This document shows, in pieces, positions 48,689 to 61,226 of a stretch of 64,000 bases of DNA (its first letter is position 1; every line of letters begins with the position of its first letter). The notes below the pieces were generated by a model. It made no database searches. It had not been told where the DNA came from and saw only the letters and a list, made by a program, of their open reading frames with translations. The DNA is from Klebsormidium nitens (lineage: Eukaryota; Streptophyta; Klebsormidiophyceae; Klebsormidiales; Klebsormidiaceae), in the NCBI GenBank assembly GCA_000708835.1, contig DF237058.1:62001-126000 (forward strand). The letters are read 5' to 3'. The position numbers and the translations under genes are program-made.

Positions 48689-51600
48689 ATGGAGGGCGCA
48701 GCCCAGAAGAGTGGGGCCTTCTCAGCTCTGGATGAAACGCAATTCTATGAGGTGGGTGAAAAATAGGTTGTGAGGACCAGCTGAGTGATTTCAGGATCTC
48801 TTTCCTGTGTGTCTGTAATTGATGCCTTCGTCAATGCGTGCACCAAGATGATTACAAACAATCTTAGAATCTGGTTTCGCTAGCAAGGGGTTGAAATGCG
48901 CAATCGCGCATCCGCTCCTAGAGTTGTCATTTCATTAATTCAAAATGAGCTACTTTTTGGTACTTTTATATAACACAGCAAAACCTACTGCAAAACCTGA
49001 CAGCTTTGGCCCAAGTTCTTGCAGTCGAACGATCGGAACAGCGAATCAACGATGACATCATACGGGGGCCCCCTTGGCGCCAGCGAAGCCAGCGTCACAC
49101 CACGAGCAGCACCAGCATCTGATTTGACCACCAGCACATCGGGGGTACGTCTTGCGGTGCAGCTCTGATTTTCAAGGCCTTGATCACCTGAGGTTTGAAT
49201 AGAAATGTTCTCGGTAAGTTGTGAAGCCATGGGGTTGGCCAGCCAATGGTGGTGCGCTTAGGGTTTTGCTGCAGGAATTGGGGAACAAACGCTGATTTCC
49301 CAGTCTTCAAGAAAGGGCGACAAGTGAGATGGTTGCTTCTGTGGGGGACTCCCTTGAGTGGTGGCTCAGAATTGAATGAGAGGAGAGTGAAGAGTGTGCA
49401 GTGGCGCCATAGTTCTGGCACGAACTTTCCCCTATCTAGCTCCGCTTTGGATTGTGATAGGTCAGGAGTTCGCTTCCGGGTTACTTTATCTGCAGCCCGA
49501 ATCTTCATTTTCTGACACTTCGAAACTGGCATCTTGCCGCAATAACTTGATCCTGGTGGCAGTTGCTTGTGCGTCTAACCTCTACTTGAAATACCTTCAA
49601 CAATCAAGAGCTTAAAAATGCTGATCCACACATTTCTTTAAAGAAAGAGGGATGTTTTCATTTAGTTCTGGAGACCAAGGTTCTTGCTGTGCAGCGAGTG
49701 GAAGGCACCAAGCCCTCTGGTGGCAGCAGCCAGAGCGCCGCACTCCTGGAGATCACTGTGTCGGACCCAGTCAAGCAGGGAGATGGAGTGCAAGCATACG
49801 TCTCCTACCGTGTCAGCACAAAGGTGGGAACGTTTGTGCAATCAACCAGATTATGGTCTCATGGTGGTATTGCAAAGCCCTACAGAGCTCGCCGAAAGAA
49901 ACCAACCAGTGCCCGCCGTGTGTAATGTTGTCTTTGCAAGCAGTAGACCTTTGTCCAAAAGCTTTGGCACAGATCGGTTGTCGTTCTCATCCCGAATGCA
50001 ACACGAAGGAGCTCTTCGTTCGTTCGTTTTGTTGCTGCTCTCTTTAGGTGCATCGATACTCCCTGGTGGTTCCATGTTCTCCTCCACATCTCGTCGTCAC
50101 ATTTACGACTGTCGAAACACACGAATGTTTCAGTCAGGACGCCCAGAAATCAGTCCACACCGATGTAATTACTAGCAGACTGTAAACCTCCTTATTCGAA
50201 TGGTTCTCACCCGAAGCTTCTACGGACACCTCAAACCCATTCGATTCACCTGTTGTAATTGCAGACCAGCCTCCCTCAGTACCGCTTTCCCCAATTCTCG
50301 GTCATTCGCCGCTTCAGTGACTTCATCTGGCTGCACGACCGCTTGGCCGAGAAGAACTATGGCACCATCATTCCCCCACTCCCAGAGAAGAACGCCATGG
50401 GTAAGCAATAGCGCTCCCTTTACTTCCTCTTTTCTCACTTCTTTAAGACTTTTTTTAGGGGAAGGCATTTTGATGGTCGACACAATGATAGTTGTCGGTG
50501 GGTGGAATACTCTTGGCGAGGAAGTTGAATGGTGTTAGCAGCAATGGGTCCGATAGAAACGCACTAGTAGTAGGTACCTTAAGGGCGCCCTAGGTCGCTG
50601 ACTGACTTTGCGTTGAGGCTTTCCAAAGCTTTCGCCTGACGAAGTTGGCCATAAAAGACATGGACATTTTCGAATTGGGGGTTCCCCGCCCCCAATGATT
50701 CGTCTCACTGACTTGACACCCAACTGAAATGGAAGACGATTGAGGAAGCGCTGCTTGATACATCCCCAATCGAAGAAACATCTTCCACTGTACGACGCCT
50801 CAGCGATCCCCAGTAAGTCCCGATAACTGTGGAAGCAATTTTGAAATTGCTATTAATCGCAATACGTTTCTTCTTTCCGGTGCAGAAAAGTTCCGGTTCA
50901 GCGCTGACTTCATCGAGCAGCGGCGGCGCGCTTTGGACGTGTTCATCAACCGGGTGGCAGCCCATCAGATGTTGCGCCACAGCAGCGACCTGCAACTCTT
51001 CCTGGAAGCGAATGAAGACGTCTGGGTAAGCTTCATTGGTTGGACGGCAAGACTTCTGCTTTTCTTCCTTTTTTATTTTGAGGGTTTCCGTTCAAACAAG
51101 AGAGATGGTTTGCAGCTCTTTCTTCGTTGCGAAGAACGAACGAAGACGTCTGGGTAAGCGCTGGTCGTCCGATTGCAATGCTTCGCTTTTCCTTCGATAA
51201 GGGTCATTCGTCCCTGAGGGTGCAGAAATATCTGGTGAAATCTTAGCGTTTGCATCAGACAAGAGGAGTACTTTGCAGCTATCCTGGAAGCGAACGAGGA
51301 CTCTAGTGGGTGTTTGGGCACTTATCCTCCTGTCTTCGACCTCTCTCGGGGTGCCCTCGATATATTGTTGCCTTGTTGCTTTGACAGCGGATGATATCGC
51401 TTGACTAGATGCTCGGCATTTCTTGGGAAGCTCGGGTTTGTTGTTTAGTCCTCATTGAAGGTTGTGAGTTACAAAGTTCGAGCGACTTTGCCTCTGGACG
51501 AACCTCTCTCTTCTGTGCACTGCCTTTTTGTCAAGCTTTTTCACACTTCATTCTCCTGAGGGAAGAGGGGGTGTCTCCGTACCCGTTTTTGCCGACTTTG

Positions 51601-54600
51601 TCGAGAGCCCGTTTTCTTCGTGGCGCCTTTTTTTTCCTGAAGTTCAGTCTCTGACGCTTGCACTTCTGCCGCAGGCTGTGGAGACCTCGCGAACTGCCAC
51701 AGAAACGACGAGCATGCTCAAGAAGAAGCCGCGGGACTTTCTGAACATGTTCAAGGTCAGTGGCAAACGATTCGCGGGAACCGACGCACTAACAGGACTC
51801 TTGCGAGCGTGTCATGATTTTGCATTTGCCATTTCGATCAGCGATGCTTACTTAATGCAGTTTCTGGTTGTCGTTCGCACGCATTGCTCATAAGACTTTG
51901 CAATAAACAGAAGGCAATTTGCCACACTCTGAGGTTTGGTAACAATTCTGAAAATTCTTCAAGGAGATTCAAAAACCTAAGAGGAAAATGATTTGGATCG
52001 TAACGACGTGAGAAACGTAACGCACTTTACTCTGAATTTGTTCGCCCGTAAGCTTTGATTGGTTAGAGTGTCCACAACATGGAGTATCGGCTAACTTTCA
52101 TAACAAGGACAAAACTGCGTTCGCCGACAAACCGAACGTGCTTGCACTCATCAGCATAATTTGACGTTTTGAACACTTCTCTTGACCCACTGGTCTCAAC
52201 CAGAGCAGCGTGACCAACCGAACGTGCGTCGTAAAAGCGACTTTACCTTGTTCACACTGAGCTTTTCTAGATGTCCTCTTTCTTACATCAGTCTATTCGC
52301 TTCATGGGCGCAGAACGTGCTTCTCAAACCAGACGTGCGTCAGAAGACACATGCTAGCCTGTTTCTTACCAAGATCTGTTTCTTCTTTCTGTAAGCGCAG
52401 AACGTGCAGAGCAGCGCGAGGTCCAGGCGTTTATCGGAAATTCATCTTCAGACCATCTCGAATTAAGCTCTCTCGGTCATGAATCTTACACCAATCTATC
52501 TCCTCTGCGAGCGCAGAGCGTGCAGAGCAGCGTGACGAACGTGGTGCTCGGAAAGGAGGCCCCCGAGGTGGTGAAGGACGAGGAGTACGAGAGCCTCAAG
52601 CAGTACGTGCTCGCGCTGGAGGGACACCTGGCAGAGGCGCGCAAGCAGAGCGAACGGCTGGTGCGCAGGCACAAAGGTGGGTGTGAGGTGTCAAGAACTT
52701 GAACGTCGGAGTTTCGGGGCTCAAGCTCCTAGAATTTACGTTCAACTTATGAAGGAGTGAGAGTGCCCAACGCAGTCAGGGGCTCGTGATAAGGGACACC
52801 TGGCGGAGGCGCGCAAGTAGAGCGAACGGCTGGTCCGCAGGCACAAAGGTGGGTTCGGGGTTTCTGAACTTCACAATGCGGAATTGCAAGGTTTCAATCT
52901 GCCTGCCGCTGACTTTTCGAATAGTTAAGAGAGCCTGAAGCAGTCAAGGGCTTGCGTATGGGATGGTTGGAGGATGCACGCAAGCTGAGCGAACGACTGG
53001 TCCGCAGGACAAAGGAGGGTCTTAGGTTTAGGATTCCAGCACGCAAATCAATGCTAGCCTCGGCGCTACGTGCTCTCGCTGGAGGGTTCTCTGAAAGGAA
53101 GGCGCGCAACTAGAGCAAGCCGCTTGTGCGCAGGCGTAACGGTGGGTCCGACGGGTTCAGGGTTCACTTTTCTAATCACTCGTAAGCGACGAGGAGGCTC
53201 GCGAAGTAAGTCGTGCAGTTGAGCGAATGATTCGGGTAAACGAAACGGTGGGATTACTAGGATCGAGTTTCAGCACGACCAGCGAGTAAGGCAGCAAGAT
53301 GCTCGCTTTCTTTGAATCCTACGCTTGTCGTCTGCAGGGAATTCTGGATTTCGCTACGAGACGAACCTTTGCCTTTCTGTACATGAGCATGAGCCAAGAC
53401 CTCGGGATTCAGCGTTGCGAAAGTCATGGCTGGTTTCTAAACGAGCCTTTCTGTCGACAGGCTTTCAACTCGGCCAGCGTGATTACTTCCAGTCTTGGGA
53501 ATCCGCTACCCAAACCCACTTTGTTACGCATCCCTGCAGAGCTGGCTACGGCATTGGGCGACTTTGGCGAGGCGGTGATCCACTTGGGCAGCTGCGAGGG
53601 GGGCCGGCTGGGGGCGGCATTTACGGAACTTGGGAACCGGTCGGACGTGCTGTCGACAAAGTCAGAAAAGCAGGTGAGGAGCGCGCCACAAATCCTGCGA
53701 GTCGGTTTTCTGTTGATGCCAGTGAGTCGTTGAACATATACTGACGTCAGTGCATAGATTTTTGATGCAACTAAGGGTGTTGAGACACAAGCGATTGGCG
53801 GGCGCCGGAATGGCAAGCCGCAGCCGGGAAGGTCAAGTAGTTATCTCATCGTCACCAAGATAAGTCGTCTTGTGTTCCGCCAGCATTGAACCTGCTCGCT
53901 CTTCTTCTTCCCCACGAGCTGACGTTTGGGCTTTAGATGCGCTTTTCTGTGCTTCTCGAAAAAGTGATTGTCCTGCGAGGGACGAATTCTCGTAAACTCA
54001 AAAACTTCGTGCCACAATCAAAATCGCTCCATTCAACAACTCAAACGCACCGCTCTTTTGCCACTCTCAGGCAGCCGATCTGACGTTGAGTTTCGAACAA
54101 CCACTGCGGGAATACGTTCGGATGGTGCACTCGATCAAGGTGGGCTACTTTGTGCGGTTGCTCCTACTTTCATCTGACTGCTCTGACGGCGGGTGCTGAT
54201 CCTTCACCATTTACTTCGCTGGCTCAAACACCTCAAGTGTACCTGAAACCTACTTTGCTGGCATCCAATAGCCAACTCAAGCTTACTTAAGAGATTATCT
54301 GCCATTTCGTCCGGAGAATCAACAAAAGTTGGGAAGTGCGTGGCTTTTGCCAAATGAACGCGGCGGGGCATGTTTACGTGGGGGCACGCCTTTCACCGTC
54401 TTCCTCATGAGGCTGTTCCAAATGCGGAAAACTTACGGACGTGGTTGCGGGTGCTCAAGTTGTTGACAGATGTCGACTGTGCTTTTGCAGCACGTGATGG
54501 CGGATCGAGCGCAGGCCCTCCAGTCGCACCAAAGCTTGCTGGCGGAGCTAGAGGCCAAGAAGCAAAAGCTGTGAGTCTCTCGCTGTCGCTTGGTTTGCTA

Positions 54601-56315
54601 CAATTAATAGCAGATGGTTGAGAGCTTGTTGTAAAAGAGCCCGTGTTGCCAAGCGTGCTCTTCTCTATGGCGGCTGTCTCGACTTTTGTTGAAAGCTTAA
54701 TTGCTTGGGCAGTGATCCCTTTTGACACGAGCTCTTTTCTGGTCCTGGATTCTGGTGACGCCACAAGCAACTGACTGAGTAGCATGGTCGTCAGAGAAGC
54801 CTGCCCTTCAAAGCCTCCGAGACAGTCCTGTGCGAGTCAAGTTGTGAACAGCGCCTCTCTGTAATTCAAGCTGAATTTGGCGTGTGCAAGGTTCGGTTGG
54901 CGGAGGACGACTCTGCGGTGCTTGCAACTCGTAATCGGCAGAGCTAACGAAGCACGACGTGGCAGACCTGCGTACGAACATGTGCGACTCATTGGGTCCC
55001 GACGTAAAATTGATCAAGTCTCGCTATGACTGCTGGAAGCAGACTGCCTCGTTCTGCCCGCGAACTTTTTTCGATAGAACAAGAAGCATGAGCAACATAC
55101 AGGGGAAGAAGTAATATTTACTGGATATCTTCGGTTTTTCTATGGGTGTGTGGGTTTGTTGCTGTGGTCAAAATTTGGCTCTTTTATAAAACTCAGTCGT
55201 TCGATCAGCGTTTATAAGTGAAACATTCACCACAAAAGAAGTTAGACAGGTCCTTTCGGGTCCTCTCGTGCAGCGCTCGCGTTCGGTCTGCGCAGCCGGC
55301 CGCGCCTGCGACCAAGCTTGCGGAAGTTGAGCGGGAGATCCAAGAGGTATGCTTTCGGGTTGCTGGAAAGGCTACCTCTTGAGTTCCCGAAGTCCATACC
55401 GAATGCGTCTTTTGATCACGTTGTCAAACAGTCGACCAGGCACGTTCTTCTTCTGGCAAGTGCTGCCTTCAGGAAGAGCGTTCAAAGTTGTTGCTCAAAG
55501 CACCAATACAAGTTGCCGCCGGAAGAAGTTTGACTGCGGACCCGGCTTTTCGCGATGTACGAAAGTAAGTTCGGTTTCGAAGTCCGGTTTTCCTACTGAG
55601 CCACAAGGACAGCAGGCGCAATTCCAACGGCCCTTCTCGCGCGTTGGCAGGTCAGAGTCCATGAACTTGACAACTCACGTCTGCCGCAAACACCTCTAAG
55701 AAGACGGTAGTGATGTAAATGTCGCTCTTGTTGAAAACAGGGGGAGCGGAAAGCGGATGTTGCGAAGGAGAAGTACAACCTGATTGTCGAGCGGATGCGA
55801 GGGGAGATGGCGCGGTTCCAAGAGGAGAAGACGCGAGATCTGGGCCAAGTCATGCGAGACTTTGCGGCCAGCCAGGTGAGGCGGATGCGTTCTCGAGATT
55901 TTCGAGGGCGGCTCGCGAAGCCTGAATAGCGGCCCGACGTACCAGCGTCAACAATTGATTGTTGTATGAGACGTGTGGTGCATCTCGCAGAGACTTTTTA
56001 AGACGAACCCTTTGCTGTCACTGTTTGCAATAAGGATCTAGACGGCGTACGAAATTGCTCGAGTTGCAAAATGTGGACGCGCCGTTCGCTTGTTCTGGGT
56101 CAAACGGAAGGTCTTCAACCAGAGACTTGCCTAAGTGATCATCGCTCATCCTATGAGGAATTGGAGCTTTCCAAGAATTCTTTTAAACCAGACTCGTGTT
56201 ATTTCTACAGGCGCGTCTTGCAAACGACACGGCGGACGTATGGCGAACGTTACTTCCAGTCATCGACGCCGCAAAGCCTGCTGTTGCTACCAACGCGGGG
56301 GCAGCAGCCAGCTAG
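48689..56315 (+). CDS. SNX1: Sorting nexin 1 (PX-BAR retromer-associated protein)
   Basis: Peripheral endosomal protein that binds PI3P by its PX domain, senses curvature by its BAR domain and works with retromer in recycling. Twelve exons: 48689..48751, 49695..49823, 50265..50400, 50886..51025, 51675..51755, 52517..52676, 53540..53673, 54071..54139, 54491..54570, 55274..55346, 55741..55875, 56211..56315; 434 residues, all phases consistent. PX landmarks are [26 protein letters not shown] (residues 79-84), IIPPLPEKN and [18 protein letters not shown]. The BAR part includes [55 protein letters not shown] and a C-terminus [19 protein letters not shown]. Introns 4-6 contain decayed copies of neighbouring exon sequence, annotated separately. 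Confidence 0.95.
51111..51320 (+). repeat. Two decayed copies of the SNX1 exon-4 3' end
   Basis: The end of exon 4 (CTCTTCCTGGAAGCGAATGA, then AGACGTCTGG|GTAAGC) recurs at about 51111-51170 with AACGAAGACGTCTGGGTAAGC and at 51272-51320 with TCCTGGAAGCGAACGAGGAC. The first keeps the donor sequence. Confidence 0.75.
52200..52430 (+). repeat. Decayed copies of the SNX1 exon-6 5' end
   Basis: Exon 6 starts GCGCAG|AGCGTGCAGAGCAGCGTGA. Related stretches lie upstream at 52201-52230 (CAGAGCAGCGTGACCAACCG), 52308-52345 (GCGCAGAACGTGC) and 52395-52425 (GCGCAGAACGTGCAGAGCAG). Confidence 0.7.
52759..53255 (+). repeat. Four decayed copies of the SNX1 exon-6 3' half
   Basis: The exon-6 end GGCGCGCAAGCAGAGCGAAC and GCGCAGGCACAAAGGTGGG recurs at 52759-52860 (nearly exact but with an in-frame TAG), 52929-53026, 53054-53150 and about 53180-53255, with falling similarity. 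Confidence 0.8.
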
Positions 56316-57897
56316 CAGGATCGACTCCTGTTGGCTCGCATCGACTCTGGCAACGTGCGGAATACCCTCATTCAGCGCAGGCCCGATTCTGGAACATTCA
56401 ACAAATATGTAACATTGAAGCAATTGCTATGGCTTTGCTGGCCCACAAAACGTCACCGTTTGCACTTTCAAAAACGGGTATTGCATGGAGGCCGAAGAGC
56501 GCACATGTGTACAATGATCGCCTCGGCCGCTGGTGTTGAGTAGTGCCGCATCCACGTGTTCGGAAACTTGAGTGCCGCTGACGCCATCTATTTGACGCGC
56601 CCCATTGTAGGCATGGCAATGGTGGTTGGCACTTGGAAGGATGCGATTTAATATGAGGATGCGTCACGCATGCCCGTTAGAGCCTTGTGCTGAACGGCTG
56701 GTGCATGCAGCATGTTCTTAGACTGACGTACAATAGGTGCATCCCGGGCAGATATCATAATGGACCATGCATGATCAAACTCGAGGTGACCATGAGTCAC
56801 GCTCATAAAATACTTCGATCGCCTGTAGTTTTAACTCGAGACATGAGACTAGCTATGATACACTCAAGCAGGCAACATCGGCATGCCAGGCCCGGGCGGC
56901 GGCGCCCCCATCCATCCATCTGAACATACCCCATATATCAGTACCTATCTGTTGTGCACGTCTGCGTTGAATGCATATATCATAGACTGCATCATCCTAC
57001 ACAACGTTCGCGGCCCGACGGCGGCCTGATGTTCCTTTAAGTTCCAACACTCGCCGGCCAACCGACGTACACCGTCAGTAGTTTCAATGCCGTTAATTCA
57101 TCCAGGACAGCTTGGAATGATACATTCGCATGTGATACTTTCTTACTTTCGTACGACTCGACCTGATCATGCTTTTTGCAAGATTTCACGGTCCCGGCGT
57201 CTGATGCATGCACTGGATATCTGAAAGCAAGTTCGGTTGCATCACACTTTCAGCTCCGCTTCTGCCTGTCATAGTCAGGCGACAGGAGCGATATCCGAGG
57301 GATTTTGGTTCTATGCTTCCTATTCCACCAGATGAATATTTCTCAATCAGCTGACAACTCTGGACAAAGAGTCTGAGTTGAAAGATGTATCCAGCGAAAT
57401 TTGCACCTCTCGGCAAGTACAGTGGGAGGTCTTTATATCGGCTGCCGGGACGTCAGAGCTTCGAAGTGTTCGCTGAAACTTTCCTCCAGTTTACGGATTT
57501 CAGCGTAAAGACGCTTGTCCACAACTTGCACAATCAACGTCGAAACCACAGGGAACACTTCTGCAGCGAACAGAACAAAGAATGGTTGATTCAGAAGGCA
57601 TTACTTGAATTGACGTCTCCCCTTGCGAAGAAGTCGCCACACTCAGAAGACACCAAGACGCCGGCTTCCATTAGCAGAATGAATAGCCCCTTTGCGACTC
57701 AGGAAAAGTCCAGTAACTGCACACCGCACTGAATGTCGCTTTTTCCAAAAAACCGATCTCTGTGTGAGGATTCAGGAAGTACAGTCACTAACATTGGCGG
57801 AATGGGGGGAACGATCCTTTGCCCCATGCCCAAGCTCAACCGGAACCAAAGTTCCAACTATGACCATTGCCAATATAGCCTGTGGTTCAATCAAGAT
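56316..57897. other. Intergenic, nothing recognised
   Basis: Contains an open frame of 115 codons (57385-57732) with no similarity and no supporting splice structure. Treated as non-coding. Confidence 0.4.
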
Positions 57898-58494
57898 TCA
57901 GATGTAGGAACCTGTCAAGTTAGAGCAGATGGAGCCACAAATTTGTTGTTTGCAGGTTGCATTCAGCCAAGCTCAACGAAAGGCTTTTGCTGCTCGAAAA
58001 GTCGACCACCTTACCGGCCAGCGGTAGTTTCCACGCACTTTCATCCACCTCGTCATACACGCCGTTATGCAGGCCGGTTACGGTCATGGCACACAATTCA
58101 TCCTCGTCAAAGTAGGTCTGAGCTCTCCTGCACGTGTCACCTGAAGAACCCAAAAAGTGCTCAGTCCTGGATACCATTCACTGCTGGAGCTCTGTGCTTT
58201 TGAAATTCTTGTGACGCTTGCAGCAGCCAAGCTCACGATTGAAAAGTACGATTCTTCAACATAGCATCATTGCAGCCTGCATGTCAGCACGGGCACAAAC
58301 ATGGAAGGCCGAGTAGAAGAGGAGGGACAACTTGAAAACAAGAGCAGCCACATACCCAGAACGTCCCTCAACATCGTGTCAGCTGTATACCCCTTGCGCG
58401 GGTGGAGGACGACTTCTTGCGGACCTTGGCCTTTCTTGACCAATTTCACTCGCACTTCTGGCCACACCATTTCCGTGTCCGCAGTCGTGGCCAT
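57898..58494 (-). CDS. Unrecognised small protein, three-exon model
   Basis: Exon 1 58494..58356 encodes MATTADTEMVWPEVRVKLVK onward to MLRDVL and ends at a GTATGT donor. Exon 2 58140..58015 follows a TTCAG acceptor in matching phase (G|GT) and contains TCRRAQTYFDEDELCAMTVT and YDEVDESAWKLPLAG before a GTAAGG donor. A last exon at 57911..57898 would add three residues and a stop after a GACAG acceptor; this part is tentative. The product is about 92 residues, with a beta-strand-like basic N-terminal half and an acidic C-terminal half. I do not recognise the family. The two longer exons have coding character and clean splice sites. Confidence 0.5.
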
Positions 58495-58899
58495 GGTCTT
58501 GGAGGATTCCTGGTGAAGCCGCTGAACAAAGTTCCGAGAACGCTGATAAGGAGGATGCGCGCTGTCACTTTGGACACAGAAGACGGGAATGGAAAGTTAA
58601 CAACGTTCAGAACCAAGACAGAATGCTGAAAAGGAGCTCCTGAGGCTGAGATGCACAAACGCCTTTGTAAGTTTGTCGGTTTGTTTCTTTCGCCTGTTCC
58701 TGCGAAGAGCCTCCTCGTTCTACCGTAGATTCTACGTCGACTCCGCGGTAGTCTTCGAGTTCCTAAGTCGCTTGCTAGCGAGGTTCTAGGAAGGTTCGAA
58801 GCTGAGCCGCGCCGTCGGGCGGCGCCGCTTCGACTGGAGGCGGCCGCGAAGCCGCGCCCACTATACGGGCGTCACGACGCGCCGGCGGCGGCAAGCGTC
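58495..58899. other. Divergent spacer upstream of the tandem orphan family
   Basis: GC-rich, with several inverted CG-rich segments around 58730-58870. No gene recognised. Confidence 0.4.
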
Positions 58900-58944
58900 A
58901 GAACCCTTTCCAAACCGCGCCCGCGTGTTCCTTTCGCGGCCGCG
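58900..58944 (+). promoter_or_regulatory. Shared upstream block, unit A
   Basis: GAACCCTTTCCAAACCGCGC, CCGCGTG, then CGCGGCCGCG, ending about 103 bases before the start codon of copy A. The same block precedes copies B and C. Confidence 0.65.
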
Positions 58945-59046
58945 CAGCCGACGCGCGGCAATGACCGACCAACGCAGATGTTGAGCTGTGTTTGTTGAAG
59001 TTCGTGCTTCAGCTCCTTGGGCGCACTTCCGAGCGCCATCGCAGCC

Positions 59047-59802
59047 ATGGGCCTTGCAGACTGGTTAGCCGCAAGGCCGGGATCTGGCCCAGACAGCGTT
59101 TCCCCCGAACAGCTCCACAAATTAGGTGACTCTGTTCATGTGAAGGGAGCTTCTGCAGATGAAGCGCTGATAACGGAACAGCAGGTTGCAGAGGATGTGC
59201 CTGAGCCTTCGGTGGTTATCCCATGGATCTTGAACGAAGTAGTCACCTCCATCGATCGATCTGACTACTTCAAAGGGGAGGGCCACTTTGAGCTCCAAGC
59301 CGGGAGGCTGCTCAGTTGCTGGAAAGCGTATGGAGACCAGTTCCCAAGGGCACTGGCTGCAGAAGTGTGCATCTTCATGCAGAAGGGAGAGGAGGGTCAG
59401 CAGATTAATGACATGGTTTCCTATGGTGCGGCGTTCCTGCTCCAACTGTTTCTAAGCAAGAGGGCGGCCATTCACATCAAGATTGGCGAAGAGGAATTGT
59501 GGCCTTCCTTTCTGGACTGCTTAAGCCAGCATTTTGAAAGGTCTTGCAAAGAGTCGCCGAAGGAAGCAATTTTCATGCAAGCGAGAGTCCGACAAATGCT
59601 CGACAGAATGAAAGTCTTGATTTCCAACGATGGGTATATGAATCGCCTCGGTCACGGCTGCTCTGGCTGCGGGAAGAACGTGACGAAGGTACGGCGCCGC
59701 ATCGAAAAGCTGCTGCGTGACACCGAAGGAGTGGAAGAGGAAGCCAAACGAGAGGCTGGAAAGGTCTCTGCAAAACGCGCTCCTTGGGAAAAGGGAGGCT
59801 AG
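59047..59802 (+). CDS. Unrecognised tandem-family protein, copy A (intact)
   Basis: Single-exon open frame of 251 residues from ATG 59047 (MGLADWLAARPG). The frame is open further upstream, but only non-ATG codons precede it, and copies B and C share the MGL(C/S)DW start. Mostly predicted helix. Blocks conserved with copy B are PEPSVVIPW, GHFELQAGRLL, AAIHIKI, a basic helix VRRRIEKLLRDTEG and an invariant C-terminus KRAPWEKGG. A CSGCGK motif is present here but not in copy B, so it is unlikely to be an essential metal site. No signal peptide or membrane segment seen. I do not recognise the family or a function. Confidence 0.75.
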   Translation: MGLADWLAARPGSGPDSVSPEQLHKLGDSVHVKGASADEALITEQQVAEDVPEPSVVIPWILNEVVTSIDRSDYFKGEGHFELQAGRLLSCWKAYGDQFPRALAAEVCIFMQKGEEGQQINDMVSYGAAFLLQLFLSKRAAIHIKIGEEELWPSFLDCLSQHFERSCKESPKEAIFMQARVRQMLDRMKVLISNDGYMNRLGHGCSGCGKNVTKVRRRIEKLLRDTEGVEEEAKREAGKVSAKRAPWEKGG

Positions 59803-61087
59803 GTGCATAAAAGGCGGCGGAATTGGCTGTAAAGGCGCTGCTTACTAACCTTGCAAAATTGTGGTCTCCCTGCTAGATATTGTGTGCAGATATGTATATA
59901 GACTCAGTATAAACAAGGAATGTCTTGCTAAGAAGTCATTAGGTACTCAGTTGAGTACGTAGAACTTGAGACCTCATGGTCGGATCACTCCATTTTGAAG
60001 TTTGCCCACAACTTATACAGGCCCGCCTTCGGGTACGATTCGTATTGTGAGCATTCATCAACGAACGGGCCCGAACCATGGTCTCCCAGTATTACTTGCC
60101 GGGAATAATGCATCCTTCACTGATTGCATGTGTGTGGCGAGTAGAAATACTGTGATGTCAAGTCGATTAAAGATAGCTCCTGCGCATCGATGAACTGAGA
60201 ACCTCAAGCCGCCCGGCGCGCGGGGCTGCCGCCGCACATGATGAGGATGGTTAGGATCTTTACCCTGAAGGTCAAAGATGTATGGCTTCAGCTATACCGC
60301 AATATGAAGGTGAGCCCAAGCGCAAAGCTCGCTGAATCAAACTTCCTGACGTGACTCAAGGAAGCTTATGAGAGTTACCCATATAAGCTTCAAATTCATG
60401 CTTCCTTCTTGCTCTGTACTCTCTCTAGATCTGATCTTAGGTTGTTTGAACACTCGTCTCTCGCCTCTGGCCACTGCTTGCTCTCCAGATACAACTTGAG
60501 CAGCTCCGCCTTGTACTATATACTGCTTGTCAAAAAGATTACTTCGTGCCGTCGAAGTAATAATCTGATCGACAGGAACGCCACCAGCATATGCATCTGC
60601 AGCTTACTCTTTTAATCTGCATATAATCTATGCGGGCAGCTTATTCAGCTACGATTGCAACCGAGATGTTCCAGATCAGCTTGATTACATGTTAGGAGAT
60701 GCAGCTTGATTTCTTTTCTACCGTGCCGCATATTCAATGACCCTACTAGCTAGTCACTCTGACCGTGAATGACGTGCAAATCTCACGAAGGCTTGGGCGG
60801 CTCCTTCTAACCAGCCTAATTTTCATTCTGGTAGACCAAAGTACGTATAGAAGAGTAGACCGAAGTACGTATATAGTTTACTCAATGGATCATTCATTAA
60901 ATGACTGACGAACGCTACAGGCATATCGGAATGATCTTTTGGAATCATCTCGAAATCATCTCTGAGGTGTTTCGTGGAACATCTCTTCGAAGCATCTCTC
61001 AGAACATCTCTACTGTGACATATGCATAGAGTTGCCTCTAGGGCCGCGGCCGCGCGACCCGAACGCCGCGATACCGCCTGTACATCT
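59803..61087. other. 3' flank of unit A
   Basis: Shares scattered landmarks with the 3' flank of unit B, such as CCATGGTCTC and CTGATTGCATGT with TGGCG (60078-60140 vs 62263-62345), and GCTCCGCCTT near 60503 and 62651. The whole unit was therefore duplicated, not just the gene. No gene recognised. Confidence 0.55.
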
Positions 61088-61133
61088 CAAAACCCTTTGG
61101 AAAGCGCGCCCGCGTGTATCTTGAGCGGCCGCG
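61088..61133 (+). promoter_or_regulatory. Shared upstream block, unit B
   Basis: AAAACCCTTTGGAAAGCGCG, CCCGCGTG, then GCGGCCGCGAAG, ending about 94 bases before the copy B start. Confidence 0.65.
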
Positions 61134-61226
61134 AAGTTTGACGGCAGATGTCAAGATGTGCTTGTTCAAAATGACACTCAGCAGAAGTCGACTTCTTCAC
61201 AGCGTTTGGGCGCACTTCTAAGCGCC

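Noticed and set aside
57385-58203. Two plus-strand open frames (115 and 156 codons)
   Set aside because: No similarity, and the second overlaps the better-supported minus-strand exon at 58015-58140.
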